Both the position numbers and the translations under genes were made by a program. This document shows positions 10,701 through 22,115 of a DNA stretch of 64,000 nucleotides, one piece after another (position 1 is the first letter of the stretch; each line of letters starts with the position of its first letter). The notes beneath the pieces are model-generated. The model ran no database searches. It worked only from the letters and a program-made list of their open reading frames with translations, and was not told where the DNA came from. This DNA comes from Diphasiastrum complanatum (taxonomy: Eukaryota; Streptophyta; Lycopodiopsida; Lycopodiales; Lycopodiaceae), in assembly GCA_029204225.1 (NCBI GenBank), contig CM055095.1, positions 10,819,506 through 10,883,505 of the forward strand, written 5' to 3'.

Positions 10701-13194
10701 GGGATGATTAGTCTGTTTCTTGGAAGGAGAAGAGAGCAATAGTTTTACTATAAGAAGAGATTATGGCAGCAGAGATGTAATATAGGAGCATGAGCACTTC
10801 AACAGATGGACATTGCAAATGCTCAATTTTTTCTTTTATGCTCTCAATGATCCTCTAAAATCAAATCCGACTGTGATACAATCAATTAGTCCTAGCAATC
10901 CTCTTAGCATTGCCGGTAGCACCTCTACACAAGACCACAACCAAGGATTTCACAAACAAACATGTTTGATCCATTCCTCAATGCTAGCAATACACCTAAC
11001 AACATCCGCCGAGTTGCGGCTAGCTATTTCCTTTCCATCCGCTCAACACAAAGTCCGAAAACACCCACCACATTCCCCTGCGCTCTTGTCAATTGCTCCC
11101 ATCTCCATCCATCAACAATTCCTTCACAACAAAAACGATTTAGTGATGCATTGCATATGCCAAAGATAGGTAACATGTGACAATTCAAGGCCTGGATGTT
11201 TTTAGCATTGATCAAAATGAGCTCGACTATTTTTCTCATAGTGCTTGGGGGACAGAGGCACCTTGTTTGCTACGTGTCGTCTCCCAAGGTCCGTGTGTTT
11301 CAAGAGATGGCCTGGGCGGGGTGTTCTAGACAATGTTCTGACAAATTGATTCATTCCTAGCTCAAGAGGTATGTTTCACCCTCGTTGAGTATAAAGTCGC
11401 CTATGTGTTTCAAGAGGGTCAACGATAACTTATATCATACAATAGTATCATGAACCATCCCCGATACCCAACAGTTTGTGTTGTTTCATTTTTTGGATTA
11501 GTTGAATATAGTTTAAATTCATGAAAATTTGTTTACCTAACATAGTCAAATTAGTTGATGACTGTCATTTTATGCACAGTAATGTAGTATTTTTGTAATT
11601 TACTGTTTACTGGATAGATTAAATTTTAGTCAACATGAAATAGTTTAATAGTAATTAAAATTCCCAATCCTAAAAGGGTGTGTAGCCCTTACTTTTATCC
11701 CATTGAAGACAAGCTTCTAATCTTTAGGGAGGGAAGATGAAGTGACATTATGAAATAAGACATAACCGCAAGGTTTAGGTAAATTAAGTAACGCATTTAA
11801 CTGTAACGAGATTGAAATAGAATGATATTAGGTATGCTCTATGTTACATGGAAACAAATTTGACATGGATTCATTGTTAGGGTTGTGATTATGAAATATG
11901 ACATTACCGCAAGGTTTAAGTATTTTAATTAACACATTTAACTCTAAATTGTTTGAATCTAGATCTAAATATGCGTCATCTCGACACTCATTTGAATCAA
12001 GATCTAAATATAATCATGGATTTCCTACCATGTTTAATTTCTTTGAGAATGTGAGGATAGTTGACTGATCCTCAATTGTCTCTTTTATTTGCACACCATC
12101 AAAAACTCTATTCAGAGGATGTGCGACCGGAGGAATTCATGGTATCCTCCATTTGGACCGTGCCCAACAAATTTGAGTCAAGTTGTTTTTAAAGGAAAAA
12201 CACTATGAACATTAAAAGAAAAAAAGGGGAGGGGAGGGATGAGGCTAGCACTCTCTTGTGGAAGCCAATTGTCGGGGCATGCCATCCCCTACCATGATGC
12301 TCGGTTTCAATTTGTGAAAGATTCTGGAGTAATACTATCTTCGTGTTTTTGGTTATCTTTGGTAGATGTCTATATTGATGATGCATTAATGCTTTTCACT
12401 ATAGTATGACCTTCATAGAGGTTGGGATCAAATCTAAACATGTGTTCATTATTGGGAGACTCAAGTAGGTGTTGATTAGGTTTTGGTTCTATTTCATTTT
12501 GAAAAAGTGTAGAAATTGCCTAACATAAAAGGAAGTGATTTTTGATGCAACTATTATTTGAATCTTCAATTTTCACAAAAGCAACCATAACAAACATTGC
12601 TAATGCCCAATTTAACAACCCGTACTACAAAACAACAAGCACAAAGGTCGTGCTACTAATACACTAATATATCACATCCTCAAATAATAATTCCAAACAC
12701 AGTTGCTATGTAGTAGCTACACAGACCACTAAGCACATCCATGAAGACTTTCTCATAGGCTTACAAACCCTACAACATGTTCTAGGTTCTTATAATTTAA
12801 AAATAACATGCACAAAACCAACTATCAATGAATTCTTACAAATACTATATTTTTTTTCAAAGTTTTATATCATCTGATTTGTAGCTTCAGCCCAACATGC
12901 CACTAAAATCTTGTCTAATGTGGTGATCTTCTTTGACTGCCTTTCTTATTTTTGTTTTGCAGTCTGGTGCAGGGCCACTTGTGATCTTATTTGATCACCT
13001 TTTGTATTGTTTCATTAGTTGCTACTATACAAGCATTACTTTTTATACATTGTACATCCATTATAAGGCCAATGTTATAAAAGCCAAGGATGGATAATTC
13101 TTCTTAAAAGCAAGCAAACCGAACCATGAACTCCCGTCATTTATTATACATGGGCGCTAAAAAGTAGCCTCTCTTCTCCCAACCCAAAACATCT
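10701..13194. other. Mostly featureless intergenic DNA
   Basis: No domain is recognised on either strand. A local direct duplication of about 65 bp lies at roughly 11,745-11,810 and 11,880-11,945 (shared CCGCAAGGTTTA core). Short open frames around 10,813-11,239 resemble nothing I know. Confidence 0.5.
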
Positions 13195-13395
13195 CTAAGC
13201 TGAATTCTTCCTCCTAGCGAGTTTCTCGTCCTCGCTCTCCGTCAATGTGCCTTTATCAATATCGAGCGCTACGTTCACAGGTGCTATCGCATGTAACTCA
13301 TCTTTGTCCTTTGCCCTAGTGTCAAAATGAGAATGGAACACTGACTCTAGAGTTGATTCAGAGGCTATGTGGGGACAATTATGGGTGACACCAGA
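13195..13395 (-). CDS. Possible 3'-terminal exon, unknown protein
   Basis: A minus-strand frame open for 66 codons ends with TAG at 13,195. Its C-terminal half is charged and coding-like (ELHAIAPVNVALDID, then TESEDEKLARRK). No ATG or clear AG acceptor directly starts it. A good donor (GTAAGT, minus strand) lies upstream at about 13,455, after another short open stretch, so a multi-exon gene is conceivable. It is on the same strand as, and about 750 bp downstream of, the two-exon gene at 14,146-14,664. No family is recognised. Base composition is less AT-rich than the surroundings, which favours coding but proves nothing. Confidence 0.33.
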   Translation of the reverse strand, partial: SGVTHNCPHIASESTLESVFHSHFDTRAKDKDELHAIAPVNVALDIDKGTLTESEDEKLARRKNSA

Positions 13396-14145
13396 TCAAG
13401 TTTGGTTCACCAGGTTTTAATATTCATACTGTACAGCAGCCGAGAGTCAACTTACCGTCAACCAGCAACTTTGATGCAACTTAGAGTTCAAACTAATACT
13501 AATTCTGCCTTTTATTTCAAAGTTCTGATGGGATGATATTTTCTAAGAACGCTTGGAATATCATAGCTAATGCTTTAGAAACGTTAGTACGATCAATACC
13601 ATGCCAATATTTGAAATAATTTTGAAGAAGTAGACAATATATGATGAAGCGGCCAGACTCTCCATCACATGAGCATAATCTGCCCTAGACGGCTATGCTT
13701 CTGGCATTTTGCTACATGAAAGAACATCAACCTAGTTATCCCTCTTTGAATGTTTCTATGTGAAAATTGAACGCACGTTAGCAAAAGGGAATAAAGAAAC
13801 TGTTCTTTGATGACTAACATAGTGAAGTCTGACGCATCACCATTTTTTCGGTAATACCCAATTCCGCTTTTAACCAATAAGACAAAACTCTGCAACATGA
13901 TTAAGCATCATTATAGCACAGTTGCTGAAGACGAAGAAATAAAGAGAGAGAGAGAGAGGTGCTCACTAGAGAGGGAATAAACATGCATATTGATTCCAGA
14001 TCCATGCATAATTGAGTGATAAACTCCAGAAGTTAAGCGGTTATTGTTCCAAAATGAAAAATTTACAAGCTTCAACACGAATGAAGAAAATAAAACGTGG
14101 AACAACACAGACTAAGATATTGGAGGACAAAACATTGTAGATCTA
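13396..14145. other. Intergenic or intronic DNA
   Basis: Contains a short GA-rich run near 13,944-13,958. No protein family was recognised in the small open frames. Confidence 0.5.
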
Positions 14146-14664
14146 TTATCTATCGGAGCTCTGGAGCCATTTTCCATCTTTGTTCAGCTGCCAAACACGT
14201 ATTCCATTGACACCTGCACACGATTATAAATTCAAGAAATAGTGGTCCATACAACCTGCGTTTTATAATTATAAGGCTCAAAAATAGCACTAGAAACATT
14301 AAAAGCGAAAGAAGAACTTTATACCTGAATCAGCTTTGAAGTTTCTCACCAGCAAAGTCAATTGTTGCATCTCAGGCAAAAAGGTTTTCATCTCTTCGGG
14401 ATTTTCAAATCGCACGGGATACTTGACCTTTACAATATTTACATTGCTCATATTTCCAGAAGAGGAAAACATTACATATTCCCTATAGCCCTGGTATGGA
14501 TCCCAGGGCATCCATCCTAAAGAGCGCATAATTGAATCAACTTCATCGTCACCTAAATTGGGCGCTTGTCCTGGAAACTTTTCATGACTTATCTGGCGTG
14601 ATCCATCACCCTTAGCAGGCGTGGAGTTTGATATTTCCTGGATATTCGAGGGATAATTTTCCAT
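14146..14664 (-). CDS. Two-exon gene encoding an unrecognised 135-aa protein
   Basis: Exon 1 runs 14,664-14,325 and exon 2 runs 14,213-14,146, joined through a 111-nt intron with GT donor and TGCAG acceptor. The split Gly codon is restored and the frame continues to TAA. The first true ATG is at 14,664 with G at -3 and +4, a good plant context; the longer open frame begins at a GTG and is not used. The protein is hydrophilic, with no signal peptide or membrane segment. It has a Pro/Ser-rich N-terminus, an acidic DDEVDSIM stretch, a WMPWDPYQGY aromatic motif, a VKVKYP strand-like segment and a C-terminus ending RVWQLNKDGKWLQSSDR. No known family is recognised. A TATA box lies about 180 bp upstream. 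It is the best candidate for a genuine host gene here. Confidence 0.62.
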
Positions 14665-14781
14665 TTCGTGGGGAAACAGATGAATTTTGCTGCGCAGAAT
14701 TGCTACAGAATGCGTATCTTCTATCACGTGACAAAGAACGCTCAGAAAAGTCTGCGTCAGTTGGACACTCTCACTCACTCA

Positions 14782-14799
14782 CTCTCTCTCTCTCTCTCT

Positions 14800-14838
<39 letters not shown>
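14782..14838. repeat. (TC)n(CA)n compound microsatellite
   Basis: A TC run (14,782-14,800) passes directly into a CA run (to 14,838). It lies between the TATA box and the ATG of the minus-strand gene, so on that transcript it would read (TG)n(GA)n in or near the 5' UTR. Confidence 0.9.
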
Positions 14839-14840
<2 letters not shown>

Positions 14841-14842
14841 CT

Positions 14843-14850
14843 TATTTATA
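14843..14850 (-). promoter_or_regulatory. TATA box for the 14,146-14,664 gene
   Basis: The minus strand reads TATAAATA. With usual plant spacing, transcription would start near 14,810-14,820, inside the microsatellite, leaving a 5' UTR of about 150 nt before the ATG at 14,664. Confidence 0.5.
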
Positions 14851-16298
14851 CTTGTGCGGGTGGTTGTTGAATTCAGTCCCCGCAACCCTAAAAGTAAAAG
14901 CAAAGAACCGCGAACTTTTGAATTTTAAAGATTTTGTCCATTCAAAAGGTTTGCCATGTGGATATTGCTTCGTGGGTTCAATGTGGTGGGAAATTGAGTT
15001 CAACAATAACAATTATATTACCTTTTTGCAACAATTGAAGTGCATTGAAAAGCCACATATTAGAATCCTTTCTTCTTTATTATGTGGCTCATGTGGAAAT
15101 CTACAATTTAGCTTTTCAACATGATCTTCCCACTCTTAGATGTCTACTTCCACTAGTGTAACCTTTTATGATTGCCTTTGATTCTTTGGTGGAAAATCAA
15201 CAATTACATTTTTCAAAATACTCTCACATAGCAAACTTATTCCTTCACTCAGCTTATTGTTGGTTGCATGTCCAATTCTTCCACTCTTGCAACTCTCCTA
15301 TGACTATTTGTACTCTATGGGTGATGTTGCTATTGGTGAGCCCTCTAGTCAATACCTCCTTCATTGTTCTTCCATCACACAAGGGGCTATTGCATCTCAC
15401 AAAGCTCAAGAGAAGGAGCAAGATTACAATGACCATGCGTCTGGTAAAAAATTAATCCCCTTTGCTTTAAAAACATATGGATGTCTTCATAAATTTAATA
15501 ATTTTTGTCCTTATCTACAGAGCTTGTTGTAAAATGGAGGGACAAAATGTTACATCACATCCACCATTGTATCTTTCTAGCATCGATGTATTTATATTGC
15601 ATTGCAACATTTTCAAACACTTTCAAATCTTTGACAAGCTCAATTTGCAGGAGCGACTGCTTTACCTATTAGTGACATTATTCTTGTTAATGACTTGCGT
15701 CAAGTAGTAGGCTTCGAGTAAGAATTTTATTGTCTTCTTTTTTATTAAGCTAATAATTTTTTTTGCTTTTCTTCTTGATATGACACATTCATGGAGGTCA
15801 AATATGCTCCATACACTCCTTTAACTAACTTGGTTGCAATTTTGATCAAATTGAGAATGTGTATAGTGCTATATATTTTCCATGAATGCTTTTCGATATG
15901 AGCAACCTTATAGATATTTAGTTACATAGAGTCAGTTTATATAAAAATGACTTTATTTTGAACAACAACATTGTATGTTAGATTATTCTCCTAATTCTCC
16001 CACTGACCGAATAATCGATCTTTAATCTCCATCCATTCTATTATCCAGTTTTGTAGTTTTATGCATCTTTCTACACAGTCTGCATAAATACTCGGGAATC
16101 GCTCACGGTTGGCTCCGACAATCTTTATTGAACATCATCCAACATATCGACGTCCCCTACGAAAGTCGAAGACTTCCGCCACTTCGGCCATGTCGAATGA
16201 AAGACAATTATTGTTTCACTTGAATTGAGGCTACATACTTGCCCTAACTGATTTGCAAGTAGATTTTGGGAAGTCCTAACTTGATGGATGCCAGCTCA
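14851..16298. other. No recognisable feature
   Basis: AT-rich DNA with short frames that match nothing known. Around 16,090-16,210 the sequence is locally GC-richer but no motif was identified. Confidence 0.5.
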
Positions 16299-17380
16299 TT
16301 ATGGCCAACTGGCTATTGTGATCTGCGACCTAATAGTTGTCCTACTGGATGTGCGTCAATTGCTTAGTATAAATAGTTGATCATTAAACATTTTCATAAG
16401 TTCTCTATTATGCTTTTGTTCTAGCTTCGTTACTCATGCTTACTGCTTGTCAGTGGATATTTCCTAGAAATTCTAGCAAACATTTTCCATCTACTTAGCA
16501 ACATATCAAACATTCAGATTGGCAGCATATCTGAAGCTCAAACTTCGAAAGAAGTATGGGACATCCTAAGCTTAATATCTGGTGTGAGAGACATAACTTC
16601 TAAGTTACATCTAAAAAAAAATGTTCACTCTCAAGATGTTAAATAATGATTCACTTCAGAATAACGTTAACCATTTAAGAATCCTTGCAACAGATGGCCG
16701 CTGTCAGATCAGTCATTGACAATCAAGATGCAATTATGACATTGCTTTCAAGCAAGCCCTCTACATATGAGAACTGTGTGATGACCATATCGACACACTC
16801 AGATTCAACTCTTACTAAATTAATCTATTATCAAGTATTTCACCATGTTGTCTAGTTTTCCACAAACTTCTGCCTTGAGTAGCCAAGTAGAACCTCTCGC
16901 CTTTGAATATTGAGGTGCAGCTAGTATCTCTTTCCAAACCAAGTATTGAATCTTGGTTTCTTTTCCAGAATACGTCGTCACTTAGTCTTCATCAGAGGGC
17001 GATCCTATAAGGCCACAATCTTATCAGATGTACATCCATTGTTGTTCGATTTTGGGAATGACATGGAATATTCTAAAATATGGCAAGATGCTTTTGCAAT
17101 AAGCTTGACATTACATAACTAAAGTAGAGAGTCGTAAGTATTAGAAAGGCGACCACTTGAAATACTATGTGTGTGAGTCCAATATTTCGCCTTAGGCTAA
17201 ATAGTGCCATGGAGCACAATTATTAAATAAAGTATTTTAAACTTAGCTTTTGTAAATTTACAAAGTTGGAAAACACAACGTGTCCTCAAATAAAACAAAG
17301 TGATCTTGATGGTCAAGACTGTGATCTTGATGGAACTTCAGTAGCCAATCAGAGTGAAGGGGACTCACCTCTCAAATGTA
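16299..17380 (+). pseudogene. Copia-like LTR piece and decayed gag
   Basis: 16,299-16,456 matches the LTR at 36,012-36,594 in reverse, including its GTATAAATAG TATA region. It passes directly into a gag-like frame (about 16,500-17,100) with a SEAQTSKEVWDIL segment typical of copia gag (S-x-E-x-W-x-x-L), then broken frames. 16,860-17,380 also recurs inverted at 36,600-37,130 and ends in an AGAAGAGGG purine run that precedes the LTR in the other copy. Multiple stops show it is dead, and there is no reverse transcriptase nearby. Confidence 0.65.
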
Positions 17381-18599
17381 GAAGAGGGAGCCATTTCCTT
17401 TGTATTTGAACAACATCTACTCTTCCTAATAAAACTATGTCCATTTTATCTTGGAATCTTTCTCTCTCTATCATCCCTTTCATCAACAATATCATGGAGT
17501 GATCATTAATATCCATCTGTAGGCTTTCTTTCATTGTTCACTTCCCTTGAGAAGATCAACCTCTTGAGGACAAGATCTAGAGCCAAGGACACCTAGATAA
17601 GAACAAATAAATGAAACCATCCATCCATCTCTCTCATCATTCATTCTATTGTTGTCCACTAAAATCCTTTAGTTGTGCATGTTTCTCTCATCTCTTCATA
17701 GCATTGTTACCATCCATCCTCCACATCAGTTACCATCCACGCCGTCGCAACGTTCACTTTTTTACCATCTCCATTCTGTATAACCGTTATCTTGTTTATA
17801 TATTATATCAGTTTGTTAAATCCATCTGTTACTCCACTTTCTGTTTTTGTTGTTCGTAATTTTTTCATCCATACCGCTCAATTTTTTATTTACTCTTTTC
17901 TTTTCTCGTTTCAAAAAGAAAAGAGAAAAAAAGTGGGACACCACAGTTGTGCAACCCTTGAAGCAATATCTTAGACTACACTAAATTCCAGCCATGACTA
18001 GCGAATTTGTCAAATTAGCTTCATTTTAGATGTTTCCTAATGAGACAGTTCAACAATACACCCTAGACAATTGTGCAAATTGGTGAAAGACAACGATCTA
18101 CTGAGCCTAGAGACCACAATAACCCAAATTCAAGTAATTTGAGACTATGGAATTTCAAGAGGTGTAGTATTTGATACTGGAATTCAATTTATTAGGTATG
18201 GTTAGAATAAAGATCATTTAGGTCAATGTATGGATAGTATATTGTATAAGAAAATATGTTCAAGCCAAATCTTTTACTTATGAAATATAGCATACACGTA
18301 ATAGATTAGAATTTAATTGAACATTATAACAATAACATTATTTTCTTGTCATAAAATATAAGATCTCACTAACACTTGTTGAGATTTTTAGTGAATCAAT
18401 ATAATTGTAAAAACAAATAAATTAATAAGTTTATTTCAATTGGTATGTCTTGGATTCATATGCCAAGAGTCACCGACCCATCAACCTCATTACATAAATT
18501 GCCTCTCCATCTATCTCTTGCACAAGTCAAGGTCATGTCTTCTAAACATTGTCCCCAAGTTGTGGCCAGAACCATGACCCAATGATTACTTCATTATTT
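17381..18599. other. No recognisable feature
   Basis: AT-rich sequence with no domain. Includes a purine-rich AAAAAGAAAAGAGAAAAAAAG run near 17,914-17,934. Confidence 0.5.
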
Positions 18600-18860
18600 A
18601 AATAGCCTATCCATAAAATATGATTCCATATCCCTATCTGAAATGCAACTTCCTGCCCCTGCCTAAAATGTATCTCCCTACCCCTGTCTACATTGTGGCT
18701 TCCTGACCCCGAGTAAAATGTGACTACTGGCCTTAAGTGAAACTCTCTCTGCCCCTGCCTACATTGACTTCCTGACCTCAACTAAAATGTGACTCCATGT
18801 AGTTGCCAAAAATGTGACTCCCTAGATCACTATCTAAAATGCAACACTTTGCCTCGTTGC
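18600..18860. repeat. Degenerate ~30-bp minisatellite
   Basis: Six to eight diverged units built on AAAATGTGACTCCCTGCCCC are visible, with spacing of about 25-40 bp. A single similar unit recurs at about 19,909. Confidence 0.7.
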
Positions 18861-19024
18861 GACTTGAACCAGCTTCAAGTTGTTGATTTCCATAAACTCG
18901 AACTAAGTTCAAGTTATTCAGTTCCAGATTTTTTTTTACTGAATTATGCATTAGAATGATGTGCATATATTTCTTTTATTCTTCAAATACTGAACTAGTA
19001 AATAAGTGTTTGTCCTGACCCTAT

Positions 19025-19910
19025 TAATCATTGTATAAGGACCCAACCATTCAGGCCTAGAATTTCTTTGCTAATTTCATTTTCTTTGAAGGATAATAAA
19101 CATAAACTTTCACACTTTTGGGTCTTTAAATATAATTTTTTTGCTTTTTGTTGTACTATCAATAAATTTAATAAAATTTCCAATCTCATAAAGAGGTTAT
19201 TTTGTTGAAGAATGTGCACCATTGTTGAACATCTGAAAACTTTAGAGAACATTGTTAATCTGGGACTAGGAGTAAATCAAGAATATCGACCATATAAAGT
19301 TTGAAATGGATTCTTGAACAATCAATGTATGAGAAGCATGTAGAACATATAGAGAGTACATTGATATCATCTATTTAGCCTTGCAATCTCAACTCAAATC
19401 AAGTTCAAGTTGATGTTTTGATTGAGATTTTAAAAGCATGAATTCAAGCCTATAAAAAGGGTACGCACTTGGTTAGAGGCAATTTCTTATGCAACTCCTT
19501 CAGATTCCTTTTCTTATATGCATAAAACTTTCTATTAATGTCATTTTCTTTGAAGGTTAATAAACATAAAGTTTCGGACTTTCTCTGCAGTTATAAAATA
19601 CATCTTTATAATAATCTTTCCTATTTTTTGGCTGTGTAATCTATAAATTTCATAAAATTGCCATTACGTATTATTTTTGGTAAAGAATTTTATACCATTG
19701 TTGAGCATTTTTAAAAATTGCATATCGTTGTTGAGCAATTTTAAAGTTTAGAAAATTTTGTAAGAGTCTAAAACAGGTGGAAATAACATATGGTTTTCTG
19801 TTATTTCCAACTTGAACCAAGTTTGAAGATCATTTAACTGACTTTTTTAAAGGCTTAAGTTTAAACCTATATTAAAGGATAGGCACTTGGTTGAAAGTAA
19901 TTGCTTATGC
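19025..19910. repeat. Diverged ~430-bp direct duplication
   Basis: The block beginning TTCATTTTCTTTGAAGG at about 19,074 recurs near 19,540, and the block with GCACTTGGTT near 19,465 recurs near 19,888 in the same order. Copies are clearly related but well diverged. Confidence 0.65.
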
Positions 19911-20631
19911 GACTCTCTGCCCCTGCTTAAAATAATTTCTTGGGATTCTTTCATTTTTGAGAGCCCTAGAAGCCCTATGACATTTTCCTTCAGAATAACT
20001 AAAGTTAATCAAATGTTTACATTCACAAGAATCTTTCAATGGCTCTTGCCCCAATCGATTGTTTTCGATATAATACCGTATGCTTGGAGCATCTCTAACA
20101 CAAAGCAAATATGGCCAAAGAATTGTATTCATAAAATCAACTTCAGAACAATTGTTAAAGGGATGAAGAAAAATCCCATTACCAAGTGGATTCATACAAG
20201 CTTTGTGTGGAGCATCATCAATCAACAAAGTATTGATTGGAAGCATTTCGTAGCATATGTTCCAAAGGTAGCTCAATGGCTTGAAAAAAGCGCAAACTTG
20301 TCGGTTTCCGGGCATTCTATACTTTGTCTCACTAAAGCTATTTGTTTGCAAATAATATGAAAGTTATAACGTGGTTTTCCAATTACATTAAAAAATGTAA
20401 CACATTCTTCAATGATTTGCATTGTCATAGAGCCCCAAACTATGACTTCATAATGTTGGAACAGATTATCCAAAAACAATGTTGCTCCTCTACGCAATTG
20501 AATTGTGTAATCTCCAAGCATGAAATATGCACATTCACTATTTGGTTTTCCTTGCCATTTCTTCACAAGAAATCCATTCAAGTTAAGTATTATATATTTC
20601 ATAGGCCGATGACACATTGATAGTCCCAATC
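19905..20631 (-). pseudogene. FCP1/NIF (HAD-type phosphatase-like) pseudogene fragment
   Basis: Two overlapping minus-strand frames give the order of an NLI-interacting-factor (FCP1-homology) domain. First is RPMKYIILNLNGFLV, the position of the catalytic D-x-D/N-G loop. Then come a FQHYEVIVWGS segment (family: F-E-V-G-V-W-S-S), KPLSYLWN, TLLIDDAPHKA (family: L-L-D-D-S-P-Y-K-A), NP-x2-x-IF and a YIENNRLGQ tail (family: Y-V-E-x-N-P-F-G). The first Asp of the nucleophile loop is Asn, and a frameshift near 20,340-20,350 splits the domain. The 5' end at 20,631 follows a good TTGTAG acceptor, suggesting a genomic exon rather than a processed cDNA copy. Family members are probable phosphatases or their inactive relatives; this copy is probably dead. 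Confidence 0.6.
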
Positions 20632-20639
20632 CTACAATA

Positions 20640-21190
20640 CAATCACATTGCAAATTAAGAAAACAAATGTGCCATTCATTGAACTTTTTTTGATTTTATA
20701 ACTAGATACATTTACAATCATCGTTTTGATAAGACTTGGCAACAAGATAAATTGTCATTCCAAAGATCTTCGTAATAGACTGAATACCAAAAATTTCATT
20801 CTATAAATGTTCCAAATTAATTGATAGTTACAAAATCCATTCCATCCAAAATTTGTTGAAGCTCTACATTAGTTTTGGAGCATGCATATGGTCGATGCAA
20901 TATGTTTCCATGAGCATGCATATGGTCGATCCAATAGTTTTTTTATTGATTTTTGTGCTTTAGAATTACTAAATCTAAAAGGTGTTTAATCTAATGCTTG
21001 TATTTTTTGAATTTTGTAGAGAGGATCCACATCAAGTGCACCAACCGGAGTGGCCGATGATGAAAATGTTCCATTGGATCAAGGGGAGGAAGAGGAAGAG
21101 GAAGATAAAGATGCAAATTTCATTGATGATAGTTAAGTATCTATAAACGTTTTTTGTAATTTTGTACATGATTGTCTTTGTACCAATTTT
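20640..21190 (+). other. Intergenic DNA with a possible acidic terminal exon
   Basis: After a TTTGTAG acceptor-like site a plus-strand frame (about 21,020-21,136) reads STSSAPTGVADDEN, then a Glu-rich run and FIDDS before a stop. An acidic tail like this ends some hAT-type transposases, but no catalytic part is present, so the identity is speculative. Confidence 0.25.
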
Positions 21191-21359
21191 GTATATGATT
21201 GTCTTTGATATCAAACCGCCAGGAGGGAACGCCGGTGCCGGATTTTGGACTTGCGAGGCTTAGCCACGCGTGGCTGTGCCATGTTTCCATTGCCACGCTT
21301 GTTGCCACTCATAGCCAGAGTAGGATTCTACACCTCAAAACAAGAATGGGGTCCTTATC

Positions 21360-21792
21360 ACTACATAATGGTGATGAGAAAGCAAACTTCACATCTAAAG
21401 GCAAAAAGAAGACTCATCCTTGCAAGAAGATCCAAGGCAAGGAGGCTGAGGTAAAGGATGGAGGATCTATCTCCAAAGGGAAGCAAAAGAACAAAGCAGA
21501 GTTAAAGTGTTTCTTTTGTGGGAAGAAAGGACACTTTGCTTCCGAATGCTATAAGAAGAAGAATGCACAAGGGAGTGAAGATCAAGGCAATCTTGCACAA
21601 GGGGAGGAGGAACACATCCTTGATGGTAGCATCTACACCAACATCAAGCCAAGAGACATGGTGGATTGAGAGTGGGGCTAGTTCTCACATGTCATTCAAC
21701 AAGAAATATTTCTCTTATCTACTTTCTTGTAATGATTCTAAGAAATCAATCTACACTATTAGTGATCAAGAATGCAAGATAGACTTAGAATT
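21360..21792 (+). pseudogene. Ty1/copia gag zinc-knuckle/protease fragment
   Basis: The plus-strand reading has a basic linker, a CX2CX4HX4C knuckle (CFFCGKKGHFASEC), then after a frameshift near 21,650 the protease motif WWIESGASSHM, again with Glu in place of the catalytic Asp. It is the sister of the minus-strand fragment at 9547-9850. The sequence is cut at about 21,792, where LTR-like DNA of an opposite-strand copia element begins. Confidence 0.82.
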
Positions 21793-22058
21793 TGTTCTGA
21801 ACAGGAACATAGATCATGCTACACAGTAACACAGACAAACAACACTCTCCACAACAAGCTCACATAACAATTGTACTTCTCAAAATGAAATTACACTGTA
21901 CATATAGTTATTCACTCAGGCAACACATGCATGACCCATGTTGTTGTTGGTGGGATGTGTGTCCCATCGACTTGTCTCGTGGCGAGGCCAACTAATCCTT
22001 ATCAACTGATAGGACCCACAGTACAGTAACGCAGTGATTCTATTTTAATTCTAACTCT
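21793..22058 (-). mobile_element. Probable degenerate 3' LTR of the minus-strand copia element
   Basis: Lies just beyond the RNase H stop of the 22,116-24,310 element. The left edge reads TGTTC; the right edge has decayed from the expected CA. No TATA box or target-site duplication could be fixed, so the limits are approximate. Confidence 0.4.
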
Positions 22059-22115
22059 ATCCCTTAAAGTAGAGTCTACTTTTTTTTTTATGCAGTCATA
22101 TACATAGCTTTAAAG

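Noticed and set aside
14665-14778. N-terminal extension of the 14.1-14.7 kb gene starting at 14,778
   Set aside because: The codon there is GTG, not ATG, and the extension reaches into the dinucleotide repeat of the predicted 5' UTR.
16299-16456. Independent host promoter with GTATAAATAG
   Set aside because: The segment matches an LTR at 36 kb, so the TATA sequence belongs to a retroelement.
21199-21280. PDFGLARLSH resembling a protein-kinase DFG loop
   Set aside because: No other kinase motif (HRDLK, APE, VAIK) occurs nearby and the frame runs straight into copia gag, so the match is probably chance.
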